From: Wielerella bovis
GTDB lineage: Bacteria; Pseudomonadota; Gammaproteobacteria; Burkholderiales; Neisseriaceae
Assembly (NCBI RefSeq): GCF_022354465.1
Contig: NZ_CP092361.1
Coordinates: forward strand, 1,550,001-1,614,000
DNA: 64,000 bases
Reading direction: 5' to 3'
Shown here: piece after piece, positions 35,740 through 47,000 of the stretch
Layout of the letters: the number at the start of each line of letters is the position of its first letter
Position numbering within the stretch: the first letter of the stretch is position 1
Notes under the pieces: generated by a model
The model's database searches: none
Told to the model about the DNA's origin: nothing
What the model saw: the letters and a program-made list of their open reading frames with translations, nothing else
Made by a program: the position numbers and the translations under genes

Positions 35740-36741
35740 ATGACTATCATCGTAACAGGCGCAGCGGGCTTTATTGGCAGCAATATCGTTAAAGGCTTGA
35801 ACGAGCGCGGTATCACTGACATCATCGCCGTTGATAATCTGACACGCGGCGATAAATTCCGTAACCTTGCCGATTGCGACATCGCGCATTATTTGGATAA
35901 ACATGAATTTATCCGTCAAATCCGTGAACATCAATTTCCATATGACGACATTCGCGCTGTATTTCATCAAGGCGCGTGTTCCGATACCATGAACCACGAT
36001 GGTAAATATATGATGGAAAACAACTATCAATACACTTTGGATTTGTTGGATTGGTGTCAAGACGAGCGCACACCATTTTTGTATGCGTCCAGTGCGGCCG
36101 TGTATGGTAAAGGTGAAACATTCCGTGAAGAACGTGAATTGGAACAACCACTCAATGTGTATGGCTACTCCAAATTTTTATTTGACCAAGTGGTGCGTCA
36201 GCGCATGGAACAAGGTTTGACAGCGCAAGTAGTCGGCTTTCGTTATTTTAATGTATATGGCATGCGCGAACAGCATAAAGAACGCATGGCATCGGTTGCA
36301 TTCCACCACTTTCATCAATATCAAACCAATGGTTTTGTGAACTTATTTGGCGAATATGGTGGCTATGGCAATGGTGAACATTCACGCGATTTTGTCAGCG
36401 TAGAAGATGTGGTCAAAGTAAATTTGCATTTTTTGGATAATCCTAATCAATCGGGTATTTTCAATTTAGGCACAGGCCGCAGTCAACCATTCAATGATTT
36501 AGCCGCCGCTACGGTTAATGCTTGTCGCGTTGCACAAGGTAAACAGGCTTTGTCTCTAGAAGATTTGGTAGAACGCGAAATTGTGCGTTATATCCCCTTC
36601 CCTGATGCGCTTAAAGGCAAATACCAAAGTTTTACCCAAGCCGATATCGGTAAATTGCGTGAAGCGGGTTATACTGATAATTTCTTTGATGTAGATGAAG
36701 GTGTTAGTCGCTACGTTCATTGGCTATTACAAAATCAATAA
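35740..36741 (+). CDS. hldD: ADP-L-glycero-D-manno-heptose-6-epimerase
   Basis: A 333-residue short-chain dehydrogenase-type epimerase that makes ADP-L,D-heptose for the lipooligosaccharide core. GAAGFIGSN is the NADP-binding loop, YGYSKFLFD carries the catalytic Tyr and Lys, and the family-specific [13 protein letters not shown] and [20 protein letters not shown] stretches are present. AAGGAA lies 8 nt before the ATG. Monocistronic, with a DUS terminator after it. No other heptose genes are in the window. Confidence 0.97.
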   Translation: MTIIVTGAAGFIGSNIVKGLNERGITDIIAVDNLTRGDKFRNLADCDIAHYLDKHEFIRQIREHQFPYDDIRAVFHQGACSDTMNHDGKYMMENNYQYTLDLLDWCQDERTPFLYASSAAVYGKGETFREERELEQPLNVYGYSKFLFDQVVRQRMEQGLTAQVVGFRYFNVYGMREQHKERMASVAFHHFHQYQTNGFVNLFGEYGGYGNGEHSRDFVSVEDVVKVNLHFLDNPNQSGIFNLGTGRSQPFNDLAAATVNACRVAQGKQALSLEDLVEREIVRYIPFPDALKGKYQSFTQADIGKLREAGYTDNFFDVDEGVSRYVHWLLQNQ

Positions 36742-36744
36742 ATC

Positions 36745-36783
36745 AAAAGGCAGCCTGAAAACCTATTTTCAGGCTGCCTTAAG
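36745..36783. terminator. DUS inverted-repeat terminator after hldD
   Basis: AAAAGGCAGCCTGAAAACC and its facing copy ATTTTCAGGCTGCCTT begin 4 nt after the stop. Confidence 0.88.
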
Positions 36784-36897
36784 TTTTATTCCAGTACTTA
36801 AATAGAGCTAATGGCTATTCGTTCGCGGTTGGATTTTCCACTAAATTCATTCAATTTTGCGTTGAAAATACTCTCCAATAGGCAGTACGTCTTGAAT

Positions 36898-36997
36898 TGT
36901 AGTCAATTAAAATAATACAGTGCTGTCAGCCTCCCTTATATACCAAGTGTACACAGCGGATGCTGTCATCTTGTCTGTTTATTATTAACCAAATATA
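36898..36997. repeat. Degenerate type 2-like MITE
   Basis: About 100 bp from TGTAGTCAATTAAAATAA to TATTATTAACCAAATATA, with the core GTGCTGTCAGCCTCCCTTAT...GCTGTCATCTTGTC. The ends have drifted. No gene lies in 36742-37202. Confidence 0.65.
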
Positions 36998-37202
36998 AAT
37001 AAATTTATATGAAAAACAATATATTACCTAACACATCCGCGCTCTCATGGACAACTATGTAATTGCATGTAATTTTACTTGTCTAAACAAAAAAATTATT
37101 GCACAATTTATGACTATTGTTCATAGCCATTCATGTTTTCAGGCTGCCTATTTTCAATAAATGCAGCCTGAAAACCCATCTCAAAAAACAGAGGATAAAT
37201 TC

Positions 37203-38150
37203 ATGAGTAGCAATATCAACGACTTCATCAATCGACTAGGCAAAAATCTCAAACACCAACTCAAATGGGCAAAACGTCAAAACATTGAAGCATGGCGTAT
37301 TTATGATAAAGATATTCCACAATTCCCTTTTGCCATAGATGTTTACGGTGAACATATTCATCTACAAGAATACGATACAGGCTGGCTAATGCATGAAGAT
37401 GAATATCGTGCATGGTTAGATGAAGTGTGCGAAGCGGTTCAATATGTAACGGGATTTTCTCGTCAAAATATCCATTTAAAACAACGAATGCGTCAAAAAG
37501 GTACGGCGCAATATGAAAAAACAGGTATTCTTAGTGAAGATTTCATCATCAGCGAAAATGGTCGCCAATTTTGGGTCAATCTAGACAAATATTTAGACAC
37601 AGGCTTATTTCTAGACCATCGCAATACGCGCAAAGTTGTCGGCGACACCGCCGCAGGCAAACGCTTTCTCAACCTATTTTCTTATACAGGCAGTTTCACT
37701 GTTTACGCTGCTACGGGTGGCGCAATATACAGCGAAACTGTTGATTTATCCAATACTTATCTGGATTGGGCGCGTGAAAATTTCTTGCTCAACAACATAG
37801 ATTTAGCACAGCACCATATTGTGCGTGCCGATGTTTTTCAATATCTTGCCGATGCCATGCGTCAAAATAAACAATTTGACATTATCGTGTTAGACCCACC
37901 TAGTTTTTCCAATAGCAAAAAAATGTTGGATATTTTGGATATTCAGCGCGATCAAGCAAAATTAATTGATGGCGCAATGAATTTACTCGCTAAAGATGGT
38001 ATTTTGTATTTCTCCAACAATTTACGCTCATTTACATTGAATGATGACATTGCAGCACGTTATCAAGTAACAGAAATATCAAAAAAATCCATTCCTGATG
38101 ATTTTCGTAACAAAAAAATTCATCAATGCTGGGAGATTCAACATCGTTAG
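37203..38150 (+). CDS. SAM-dependent rRNA methyltransferase, RlmI/RlmK-like
   Basis: A 315-residue Rossmann-fold methyltransferase. The SAM loop is LNLFSYTGSFTVYAATGGA, the acidic ribose-binding residue follows in SETVDLSNTYLDWARENF, and motif IV is VLDPPSFSNSKK. It matches the methyltransferase half of RlmI and of the C-terminal RlmK domain of RlmL, which modify 23S rRNA. It has no PUA domain and no RlmL-type THUMP half. The exact position modified cannot be read from sequence. AGAGGA precedes the ATG at 37203; a preceding DUS lies in the 5' leader. Confidence 0.82.
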   Translation: MSSNINDFINRLGKNLKHQLKWAKRQNIEAWRIYDKDIPQFPFAIDVYGEHIHLQEYDTGWLMHEDEYRAWLDEVCEAVQYVTGFSRQNIHLKQRMRQKGTAQYEKTGILSEDFIISENGRQFWVNLDKYLDTGLFLDHRNTRKVVGDTAAGKRFLNLFSYTGSFTVYAATGGAIYSETVDLSNTYLDWARENFLLNNIDLAQHHIVRADVFQYLADAMRQNKQFDIIVLDPPSFSNSKKMLDILDIQRDQAKLIDGAMNLLAKDGILYFSNNLRSFTLNDDIAARYQVTEISKKSIPDDFRNKKIHQCWEIQHR

Positions 38151-38237
38151 AATTTGTTATAATCTTTCCTTGCAGCACTAAATAAACCTTGTAGGAAACT
38201 TTACGATAATGCAGTAAATAAACCGATAGGAGTCAAC

Positions 38238-39116
38238 ATGACTTTTGAAGCAAGAGCAAAACAAGCGTTGATTGCCAATAGCAATGGACGTGTGGAAGAT
38301 TTTATTCTGTTTGATAAACAATCAGAAACTATTGATGAGTTGGTTCTTCGTTCCCATCCCTATTGTCGCCTGATTTTTTCAGGTTCCCAGCCATTGGAAA
38401 TTGTGTTGGGAACAAATACTTCTATTACCCTACCATCAAATGAATTGTTATTTCTTGCCCCCTATATTTTTTACCGTTTGTCACCACGTAAAGAAACTGT
38501 AGATAGCTTATCTGTCCGTTTTGCACCTGCGACTAATTTCTTTATTTCAGCCTACTGGGATGATGCTCGCACCCTATTACAACGTGCGCAACACGGTTTA
38601 CACTTCAATTCAACCGCAACCAGCGAAGTTTATGCTTTATACAATGAACTGTATAACGAATGTTCACTAAGCCATGTATGTAAAATCATTACTATTTTTG
38701 ATATCTTGTCCAAAAATTTACCTGCTAACAATGTATTGAGCGATTCATTCCCACGTCAAGAGCGCGACCAACGTTTCTGCCAAGTAACAGAAGAGTATAT
38801 TCAAGGACATTTGGAGAGTAATATTTCTGTTGTAGAAATGGCTGATAAATTACATTTATCTGTTTCTAGCTTTCACCAAAAATTCCGCCAATATTTTGAT
38901 TGCTCATTTCACAACTATTTATTACAAAAGAAAATTGAACATGCTTGTCGCTTACTAGATGTAACTAACATGACAGTAGCAGAAATTGCTGAACGACTCA
39001 ATTTCAGCTCGCCATCTCATTTTACATCAGCATTCAAACGATTCTGCCACACAACACCACGCTTGTATCGACAAGAAAGCCAAAATAATACTGCAGATAA
39101 TCGTGAGGCAGCCTGA
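38238..39116 (+). CDS. AraC-family transcriptional regulator
   Basis: A 292-residue regulator with an N-terminal cupin-like sensing domain (AraC_N type, about 20-180) and two C-terminal helix-turn-helix motifs: NISVVEMADKLHLSVSSFHQ and MTVAEIAERLNFSSPSHFTS with the closing FKRFCHTTPRLYR. Such proteins respond to small molecules. TAGGAGTCAAC is a near-perfect ribosome site. The final codons REAA and the TGA stop are part of a DUS. No adjacent target operon is evident. Confidence 0.92.
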   Translation: MTFEARAKQALIANSNGRVEDFILFDKQSETIDELVLRSHPYCRLIFSGSQPLEIVLGTNTSITLPSNELLFLAPYIFYRLSPRKETVDSLSVRFAPATNFFISAYWDDARTLLQRAQHGLHFNSTATSEVYALYNELYNECSLSHVCKIITIFDILSKNLPANNVLSDSFPRQERDQRFCQVTEEYIQGHLESNISVVEMADKLHLSVSSFHQKFRQYFDCSFHNYLLQKKIEHACRLLDVTNMTVAEIAERLNFSSPSHFTSAFKRFCHTTPRLYRQESQNNTADNREAA

Positions 39117-39120
39117 AAAG

Positions 39121-39158
39121 AAAAAAACACACCTATTAATATTTTAGGTGTGTTTTTT
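39121..39158 (+). terminator. Terminator after the araC-type gene
   Basis: AAAAACACACCTA pairs with TAGGTGTGTTTTTT; not DUS-based. Confidence 0.9.
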
Positions 39159-39175
39159 ATTTTCAAGCTGCCTAA

Positions 39176-39387
39176 TATAGTAAATTCACTAAACCAGTAC
39201 AGCGTTGCCAGCCCCCTTATGTACTATAGTCGTAGAAATGAAAATGCAGTACAAGGCGACAACGCCCGCCGTGTACGAATAGTACATAAGGGCGTTGGCA
39301 ACGCCGTACTGCTTTTTCAGTTCTGCGACTATAGTTGTACACGGCGGTCGCTGTCGCCTTGTCCTGATTTAAATTGAATCCACTATA
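39176..39387. repeat. Type 1 MITE split by a type 3 MITE
   Basis: Outer ends are TATAGTAAATTCACTAAACC (slightly decayed) and TTTAAATTGAATCCACTATA. The centre is interrupted at 39225-39333. Removing the insert with one TA restores a normal type 1 centre (GTACTAGTTGTACACGG-like). Confidence 0.9.
39225..39333. repeat. Correia-like MITE, type 3 (109 bp), nested
   Basis: Ends TATAGTCGTAGAAATGAAAA and TTTTTCAGTTCTGCGACTATA with near-perfect complementarity. It is better preserved than the copy at 25894-26001. Confidence 0.9.
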
Positions 39388-39427
39388 CGTTAGAATACAC
39401 AAAATATTTCATTAGGAAAAACACATT

Positions 39428-40666
39428 ATGCAAATCTATTTAGTCGGCGGTGCAGTCCGCGACACCTTACTCGGTTTGGAAGTGAAAGACCGCGATTGGG
39501 TGGTGGTCGGCGCGGACGCAGACCATTTATTGCAACAAGGTTTCCAACCAGTCGGCAAAGATTTCCCCGTTTTTTTGCACCCGACCACCCACGAAGAATA
39601 CGCGCTCGCCCGCACCGAACGCAAAACAGGCAAAGGCTATGCAGGATTTGCCTTTTATGCCGATAAATCCGTTACTTTAGAACAAGATTTACTCCGCCGC
39701 GATTTAACCATTAACGCAATGGCACAAGACGAACAGGGCAATCTGATTGACCCTTTTAATGGACAATCAGATTTACAAAACAAAATTCTACGCCACGTTT
39801 CCCCTGCATTTACCGAAGACCCTGTACGAATTTTGCGTACCGCACGATTTGCAGCGCGATATGGTTTCGCCGTTGCGCCCGAAACCATGCAGCTTATGCG
39901 CGATATGGTGGCAGCGGGCGAAGTGGACGCTTTAATTGCCGAACGCGTGTGGCAAGAATTTGCCAAAGGCTTAATGGAAAATAATCCACGACAAATGATT
40001 GAAATATTAAGAGAATGTGGCGCATTGCGCGTTTTACTGCCCGAGGTAGATGCGCTATTTGGTGTGCCACAACGGGCGGAATTTCATCCCGAAATTTGTT
40101 CAGGCGAACACACTTTATTGGTACTGCAAAGAGCTGCAGATTTGGGTTTCAGGCTACCTGAACGCTATGCGGCATTGCTACATGATTTAGGTAAAGCATT
40201 GACACCAGAAGAAATTTTACCCAAACACATTGGACATGATGAACGTGGTATTGCCCCAGTCCGTGCCGTGAATACTCGTTGGCGTGTGCCAAAAAATTGT
40301 GCGGAATTAGCAGAATTGGTGTGCAAATTTCACATTCGTTTCCACCAAGTTGGTATGATAAAAAAGCCAGTTAAGATATTAAATTTATTAAAAGAAGTAG
40401 ATGCTATTCGTCGTCCCGAACGTTTTCAGGCTGCCTTAAATGTATGCGTAGCAGATATGCAGGGACGTTTAGGGCGCGAAACAGCAGTGTATCCGCAACG
40501 CGAATATTTGCTGGCGATGTTGGCGGTGGCGATGTCAGTAAATACGGCAGAAATTGCAAAAAAATTTGCTGATAAGCCCAAAGTGATTGCGGAACAAATT
40601 GATGTAGTACGCACCACAGCGATTGCGGCAGAAATGAATCATTGGGGCGATGTAAATGCACATTGA
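39428..40666 (+). CDS. cca: CCA tRNA nucleotidyltransferase, multifunctional HD form
   Basis: A 412-residue class II nucleotidyltransferase that builds or repairs the CCA end of tRNAs. The N-terminal motif is GGAVRDTLLG with KDRDWVVVGA carrying the catalytic Asp residues, and DLLRRDLTINAMAQD and RTARFAARYGF follow. A C-terminal HD domain (LLHDLGKAL) marks the gammaproteobacterial/betaproteobacterial type with phosphatase activity. A MITE lies 40 nt upstream and another 54 nt downstream. Confidence 0.96.
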   Translation: MQIYLVGGAVRDTLLGLEVKDRDWVVVGADADHLLQQGFQPVGKDFPVFLHPTTHEEYALARTERKTGKGYAGFAFYADKSVTLEQDLLRRDLTINAMAQDEQGNLIDPFNGQSDLQNKILRHVSPAFTEDPVRILRTARFAARYGFAVAPETMQLMRDMVAAGEVDALIAERVWQEFAKGLMENNPRQMIEILRECGALRVLLPEVDALFGVPQRAEFHPEICSGEHTLLVLQRAADLGFRLPERYAALLHDLGKALTPEEILPKHIGHDERGIAPVRAVNTRWRVPKNCAELAELVCKFHIRFHQVGMIKKPVKILNLLKEVDAIRRPERFQAALNVCVADMQGRLGRETAVYPQREYLLAMLAVAMSVNTAEIAKKFADKPKVIAEQIDVVRTTAIAAEMNHWGDVNAH

Positions 40667-40720
40667 TTTTTCGGGCAGAAATCGTTAGCAAAATTGAGAT
40701 TTTGCAAAAATTTTTGAATG

Positions 40721-40827
40721 TATAGTGAATTCAATTTAAACCAGTACAGCGTTGCTAGCTCCCTTATGTAATATGTGTACACGGCGATCGCTGTCGCCTT
40801 GTCCTGATTTAAATTGAATCCACTATA
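40721..40827. repeat. Correia-like MITE, type 1 (107 bp)
   Basis: Complete copy with intact ends. The remaining 193 bp up to the next gene carry one DUS (40856-40867) and an AT-rich leader with no recognised riboswitch. Confidence 0.92.
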
Positions 40828-41020
40828 TATCGCAAAGAAATACACCATACAAGGTTTCAGGCTGCCTATTTATATGAATTATATTCATTCAATAAAGGAA
40901 AATTTACCATTTGTCAGATAAGCTTCATACACATTAATATGCCAGCATTCAGCACCTATAATTCATCCAAATTAATATTGTTATTATTTTAAACAACCAT
41001 AATCAACAAAGGAAATCACC

Positions 41021-42112
41021 ATGAGCCAAACCCTACCCTTACACGCCGATACCGTTGGCAGCTATTTGCGTACCGCCGCATTAAAACAAGCGCGTGCCGA
41101 TTTTGCCGCTGGAACAATCAACCGAGAACAATTAAGCCAAGTGGAAGATCAAGAAATCAAAAAATTGGTAGATGCACAATTAAACGCAGGCATTCAAGTT
41201 GTTACCGATGGCGAATTTCGCCGTTCTTGGTGGCACATTGATTTTTTGGAAAACTTGAATGGTATTGAAGGCTTTGTGCCCGAACAAGGTTATGCATTCA
41301 AAGGGGTAGAAGTACGCAAATACAATACCCGTTGCAATGGCAAAGTGTCTTGGAATCACAATCACCCCTTTATCAAGCATTACCAAGCATTAGCGCAAAT
41401 AGTCGGCGACCGTGCCATTGTCAAATACACCATTCCCAGCATCAATCAATTGATGTATCCGTTTATTTGGGATACGGGTGTGTATACCAATAAACAAGCC
41501 TTTTGCGAAGATGTGCGCCAAGCATACAAAGATGCGATTCGCGCATTTTACGATGCAGGCTGCCGTTATTTGCAATTAGATGACGTGTATTGGGGTACAT
41601 TGTGCAACAATCACGATAAACCTGATTTTGCCGAAAATAAACAATACGCGCTGGAAAATATTCAGGCTGTGTTGGCGGATAAACCTGCGGATATGACAAT
41701 TACCACCCACGTTTGTCGCGGCAATTACAAATCGTCTTATTTACTGACGGGCGCGTATGACCCTGTGGCGGAAGATTTATTTGGCAAAACCGCTTACGAT
41801 GGCTATTTTTTGGAATACGATACCGAACGTTCGGGCGGTTTTGAACCCTTGAAATATTTCAACGATAATCCACACAAAGGTCGCGTGGTATTGGGCTTGA
41901 TTACCTCCAAATTCCCTGAATTGGAAGACAAAGATGTGATTAAAACGCGAATCGCCGAAGCCGCGAAATATGTGCCTTTGGAACGACTGGCTTTGTCGCC
42001 ACAATGTGGTTTTGCGTCCACCGAAGAAGGCAATATTTTGACCGAAGCAGAACAATGGGCAAAAGTGCGCTTGGTAGAAGAAATTGCCCAAGAAGTTTGG
42101 GGCGAAGATTGA
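41021..42112 (+). CDS. MetE C-terminal-like cobalamin-independent methyltransferase (YxjG/YxjH type)
   Basis: A 363-residue protein equivalent to the catalytic half of MetE. It shows the DTVGSYLRT start, the VTDGEFRRSWWHIDF segment and the zinc-site residues in THVCRGN and SPQCGFAS near the end. Small stand-alone homologues act as methyltransferases in methionine or related sulfur metabolism; the methyl donor here is unknown. It lacks the MetE N-terminal domain. CAAAGGAAATC precedes the ATG. Monocistronic, with a type 2 MITE 3 nt after the stop. Confidence 0.85.
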   Translation: MSQTLPLHADTVGSYLRTAALKQARADFAAGTINREQLSQVEDQEIKKLVDAQLNAGIQVVTDGEFRRSWWHIDFLENLNGIEGFVPEQGYAFKGVEVRKYNTRCNGKVSWNHNHPFIKHYQALAQIVGDRAIVKYTIPSINQLMYPFIWDTGVYTNKQAFCEDVRQAYKDAIRAFYDAGCRYLQLDDVYWGTLCNNHDKPDFAENKQYALENIQAVLADKPADMTITTHVCRGNYKSSYLLTGAYDPVAEDLFGKTAYDGYFLEYDTERSGGFEPLKYFNDNPHKGRVVLGLITSKFPELEDKDVIKTRIAEAAKYVPLERLALSPQCGFASTEEGNILTEAEQWAKVRLVEEIAQEVWGED

Positions 42113-42114
42113 TT

Positions 42115-42221
42115 TATAGTCGTTTAAAATACAAATAATACAGCATTGTCAACGTCCCTATGTACTAGATGTACACAGTGGGCGTTGTCGCCCTGTTCTA
42201 TTTCAATTTGCAACAACTATA
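42115..42221. repeat. Correia-like MITE, type 2 (107 bp)
   Basis: Ends TATAGTCGTTTAAAATAC and CAATTTGCAACAACTATA, with core GCATTGTCAACGTCCC. Immediately 3' of the MetE-like gene. Confidence 0.85.
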
Positions 42222-42301
42222 AAATAATAATATTTAACTAAATAATCAGAATAGGCAGCCTATTGCACACCTGATGCAATATTGAAAAGTGGCATAATCT
42301 T

Positions 42302-42350
42302 TCAGGCTGCCATCATATTGTTTGCCATATAAAATAGGCAGCCTGAAAAA
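42302..42350. terminator. Facing DUS copies in the 42.2-42.4 kb gap
   Basis: TTCAGGCTGCCATCATATTG and TATAAAATAGGCAGCCTGAA face each other with a 24-nt loop. A further decayed DUS lies at 42253. Confidence 0.5.
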
Positions 42351-42425
42351 ATTTCAGCTTGAAAACCAATACTAATGCCACATAAACGACAATAGCACAC
42401 TCTACAGCGAATTATTTATCCTATT

Positions 42426-42443
42426 TATAGTGAATTCACATTA
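42426..42443. repeat. MITE end footprint
   Basis: TATAGTGAATTCACATTA is the joined outer arms of a type 1 element without its core, fused through GAATTC and slightly decayed; it overlaps the stop codon of the next gene. Confidence 0.55.
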
Positions 42444-43037
42444 CTTACCATATTCAAATTTCGGTTTAGACGATTGCTGTCGTATCTTCTCACGCAACTC
42501 ATCTTCCGTCATGACTTTCTTATCATTCAAACAAAACGCATCGTACAATACACGGCGCACACGGTCATTGCTATTACGTTGCCCTCCCAATATTTTCCAC
42601 TGTGCATTGCGCGGCTGAATCCAACGCTGATTAACCGTATCCGCATAAGCAAATGTCTTAATACGAGAACCCTCGCTGTCCAATAATTTTGTTCCCGTTA
42701 CACAATGCAAGCCTTCCGCAGTAATATTATCACTCCCACCAAACGATTGATTATTAAATAAATAACGAACACTACCATCTGGCACAACCTTGATACTACT
42801 GAGTAAAATTTGCGGTTTACCCTTAAACATATTGTCCACATAAATCTCAAACCAATCACCTTGTCGTGCATCAGGAACATGTGGCAAATCCACGACACTT
42901 TCCACAAATTCCTTTTCCACCTCATCCTTACCCCATAATCGGCGGTCACCTTCATTCATAAAATAAGAGTCTGAATCCGCTGCAAATGTTGGCATCGTCA
43001 TTACACACAACAAAGCAGCCAAAAATGTTTTTTTCAT
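42441..43037 (-). CDS. CNP1-like family secreted protein
   Basis: A 198-residue protein with a clear signal peptide (MKKTFLAALLCVMTMPTFA, cut before ADSDSY). The mature part contains YVDNMFKGKPQILLSSIKVVPDGSVRYLF and the GLHCVTGTKLL and LYDAFCLNDKK segments, each with one Cys that may form a disulfide. This pattern resembles the CNP1-like family of betaproteobacteria; function unknown. The stop codon abuts a MITE footprint. Family name from memory. Confidence 0.7.
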   Translation of the reverse strand: MKKTFLAALLCVMTMPTFAADSDSYFMNEGDRRLWGKDEVEKEFVESVVDLPHVPDARQGDWFEIYVDNMFKGKPQILLSSIKVVPDGSVRYLFNNQSFGGSDNITAEGLHCVTGTKLLDSEGSRIKTFAYADTVNQRWIQPRNAQWKILGGQRNSNDRVRRVLYDAFCLNDKKVMTEDELREKIRQQSSKPKFEYGK

Positions 43038-43119
43038 GATTTATCCTTAAAAAATTGTAATTTTCAGGCTGCCTTATAATATAAATTTGCTATCAAGGTA
43101 GCCTGAAAAATAATCATAT

Positions 43120-43137
43120 TATAGTGAATCCACTATA
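43120..43137. repeat. MITE end footprint (18-bp palindrome)
   Basis: TATAGTGAATCCACTATA equals the left arm TATAGTGAAT joined to the right arm GAATCCACTATA through the shared GAAT, with the ~90-bp core missing. Confidence 0.7.
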
Positions 43138-43167
43138 ATAAATTTATGTATTTATCTACAAAAATAA

Positions 43168-43201
43168 AAAAGCAGCCTGAAAAATATTTTCAGACTGCCT
43201 A
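43168..43201. terminator. DUS-based terminator after adk
   Basis: AAAAGCAGCCTGAAAAAT faces ATTTTCAGACTGCCT, ending 10 nt from the adk stop. Confidence 0.75.
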
Positions 43202-43210
43202 CATTCATAT

Positions 43211-43906
<696 letters not shown>

Positions 43907-44091
43907 TCAGGCAGCCTGAAAAGATTTGTACATCATTTCATTTATATCAATCTCTATTTCAACCCAAAAACTGCATTTTTTTTATGGCAGAGAATCCGAG
44001 AAAACGCTATCATAACGGTTATTTTATTATTGTTAAGCCAACTGAATAGCCGCTTGTGATTTTTTGCTGATGGCGGTTAGGGAGAGAAACT

Positions 44092-47000
44092 TTGAAAACA
44101 CATACAAAAATGATTGCAGCCTCGTTATCTTTGATGGCTACGGCTCATGTATTTGCTGGCGTGGGCGGCTTGAATGTGCAGTCTAATTTGGGCGAGCCAT
44201 TTTCAGGCAGCATTGTGGTTACAGGTCGTGAAGCTGAAGCATTGATTAAAAGCGGTTCTGTGAGTGTATCAGGTAACGGCATTCAAGGTACAGTTGTACC
44301 ACAAGGCAACAATAAAGCCTTGATTCGTTTACGCTCTTCCGCAGCCATCAACGACCCAGTAGTCAATTTAACTGTTAAAGCAGGTAACCAAACACGCCAA
44401 TATACTGTTATGGTTAATCCTGCTAATTATCGTCCGCGTGCAGCCAACAAAGCAACAACTACGCGTACCAATACGGCATCTGCTCAACAAATACATAAAC
44501 GTGCAGAAACAACTATTTCTGTGCCACAAGGTCCTTTTAGCAACGATTACAATCCTAATCGCCAAACAGCTAAAATGCAGCCTGAAAACAGCGTTGAATA
44601 TGTGCGCAAATCTCCTACAGCACAACAACGTGTTCGTAGCGTACGTCCACGTTACTATCGTGCACACAATGGAGAAAGTTTAGCCTCTATTGCTGCACGT
44701 TATCGTCCACATGGCATGAGTGTACAACGTGCAATGCGCGGACTTGTTGCTGCTAACCCACGCGCGTTCCGCAATGGCAATCCTAATTCCATATACCGTA
44801 ATGTAACGTTGTACATTCCAACAGCATCGCAATGGTATGCATATAGCAACCGCCGTATTCATAAAACACATTCACCACGTTTGGCAGCTCAGCCAAATAC
44901 AAATAAATCTGCGATAGTTAAACCATCTGTTCAACCATCGCAAGCGGTTGTGCCTCCATCGCAAACTGAAACTGTTGCAAATACACAACAAAACCAAGCT
45001 GCATCACCACAACCTACTCAATCAGATAATACACAACAGGAGCCAATTCAAGAGAAACAAGTTGAAAAACCCGTTGAAATAGCAACAACCCCCGCATTTG
45101 CATCGGACAATAAACCAAAAGAAACAACAGAAGTTGCTTCTGCTCCTATCACTGTAGCGTCAGCTACACAGGTTGCTGCTGCATCAACACCTATTATTGC
45201 ATCAGCAGAAACAGCTAGTGTTGCTAGTAGCGCTATTACTGCAGTAGCCTCACAAGCATCTCAAACATCCACAGTTGCAGCCTCATCAGAAGTTACGGCT
45301 GCACCACCCAAACCCCAAAAACGTCCACCTATGCCTACTGCAGAAGAACCTGTGGAAGAAGAGGGTTTTGACTGGTTAGGTTTAGGCTTGCCTATTGGTG
45401 CTGGTTTATTAGTATTAGGCGGTAGTGCAGCTTACTTAATCAATCGTCGTCGCAAAGCCAATGCTGCAGATGATGAAGATGATGGAGATGTAAGTTTTGA
45501 TGATGATTCAGAAGAGTGGGCTGTTGCACCTGTCGCAACAAGCACAGCTACACAAGCATCGGATGTTGAAGCCGAATGGGATTTACCTGAAACAACCCCA
45601 TCATTTGAAACTAGTGATGAACTATTTGATTTACCAGCAGAAGAAACGATATCTTCCGTTCAAACTGCATCAAATACATCTGCTCAAGATTTTGATTTAA
45701 ACAATTTTGAACCTGATAATTTAGCAGATTTTTCCGTAGACACTACAGCGCCAGAAGAAGATTTTGATTGGGCTGTATCTGAAGAACCAGTAATTCCAGC
45801 GGCTGTGGCTGTTGAAACAGAAGAAAGCTGGGAGGTAAATACTAATTTATTGAGTCAACCATCAACTGCTACCAATACTCTTGAATCATCTTCTGATGAA
45901 GAATGGTTACTTAATGAATCCTTTACTACAAGTGAAACATCGGCTGTTGCGACTACAAATTCAGTTGAAATTGAAGAAGATTGGTCGAATAATACTTTTG
46001 TAGTTGAAGAAACTGCACCTATTACGGAAACAAGTTCGCCTGAATCTATTGATGATATATTCAATTTAGATTTGCCAACCGAAACAGCAACTACAAACTC
46101 CCTAGATGAATTTGACATTAATCTACCAGAAACCTCTGTAGATTTCACATCGTCTGAAGCAGTTGATACTACAATTCATGATGAAGTATTAGATTTTGAT
46201 TTAGACTTGTCAACTGCTGCGGTTGCAGGTGCTGCAACAACAGTTGTGGCTGCAACAATTGCTGATAATGTAGATACATCATCTGATATAGCTGTGAATT
46301 TAGATGCTCCAAGCGCGCCTATAGATTCACTTGATGAATTCAGTTTGGATTTACCTACTGAGACAGCTGTTCAGGATGTTTCAGGCAAAGAAATTTCAGT
46401 GGATGATTTTGGTTTAGAGTTACCAACAGAAACTACCACGCCTGAAATTGCAGTTGATGATTTCGGTTTAGAATTACCAACTATTGAAGAACCCGCTATC
46501 AGTTTGGATGCACCAGCTGTCGAAACAGCCAATATCAATCTAAATGATATTCCTGAAGTAGCAGATTCTGTTATCTCATTAGATACACCAGATATCGCTG
46601 TTGATGATTTTGGTTTAGAGTTGCCAACAGAGCCTGTAACCGAAGTTTCATTAGATGACTTTGACCTAGATATGACAGTGGAAGCACCACAAACCAGCAT
46701 TCCTGTTGCTGACGAAATCGGCATGGCATTTGATGATAATTTATCGGTTGGTATAGATGAGCCTGTTCAGACTGCACTTGTTACTGATGACTTATCATTA
46801 AGCGTAGATGAACCTGTTCAAGATACACCTATTACTGATGATTTATCACTGAATATTGAAGAAGCTGTTCAGGCTGCACCTGTTGCTGATGACTTGTCAT
46901 TTAATGTAGATGAACCTGTTCAAGATACACCTATTACTGATAATTTATCACTGAATATTGAAGAACCTGTTCAGGCTGCACCTGTTTTTGATGATTTATC

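Noticed and set aside
39217..39402. Small ORFs read through MITEs (for example ...LNQDKATATAVY...)
   Set aside because: The same peptide appears wherever a type 1 MITE occurs; it is translated repeat without a ribosome site, apart from the two places where it forms the end of a real gene.
40828..41020. Riboswitch (SAM, cobalamin) ahead of the MetE-like gene
   Set aside because: The leader is short and AT-rich without the conserved core motifs of these riboswitches.
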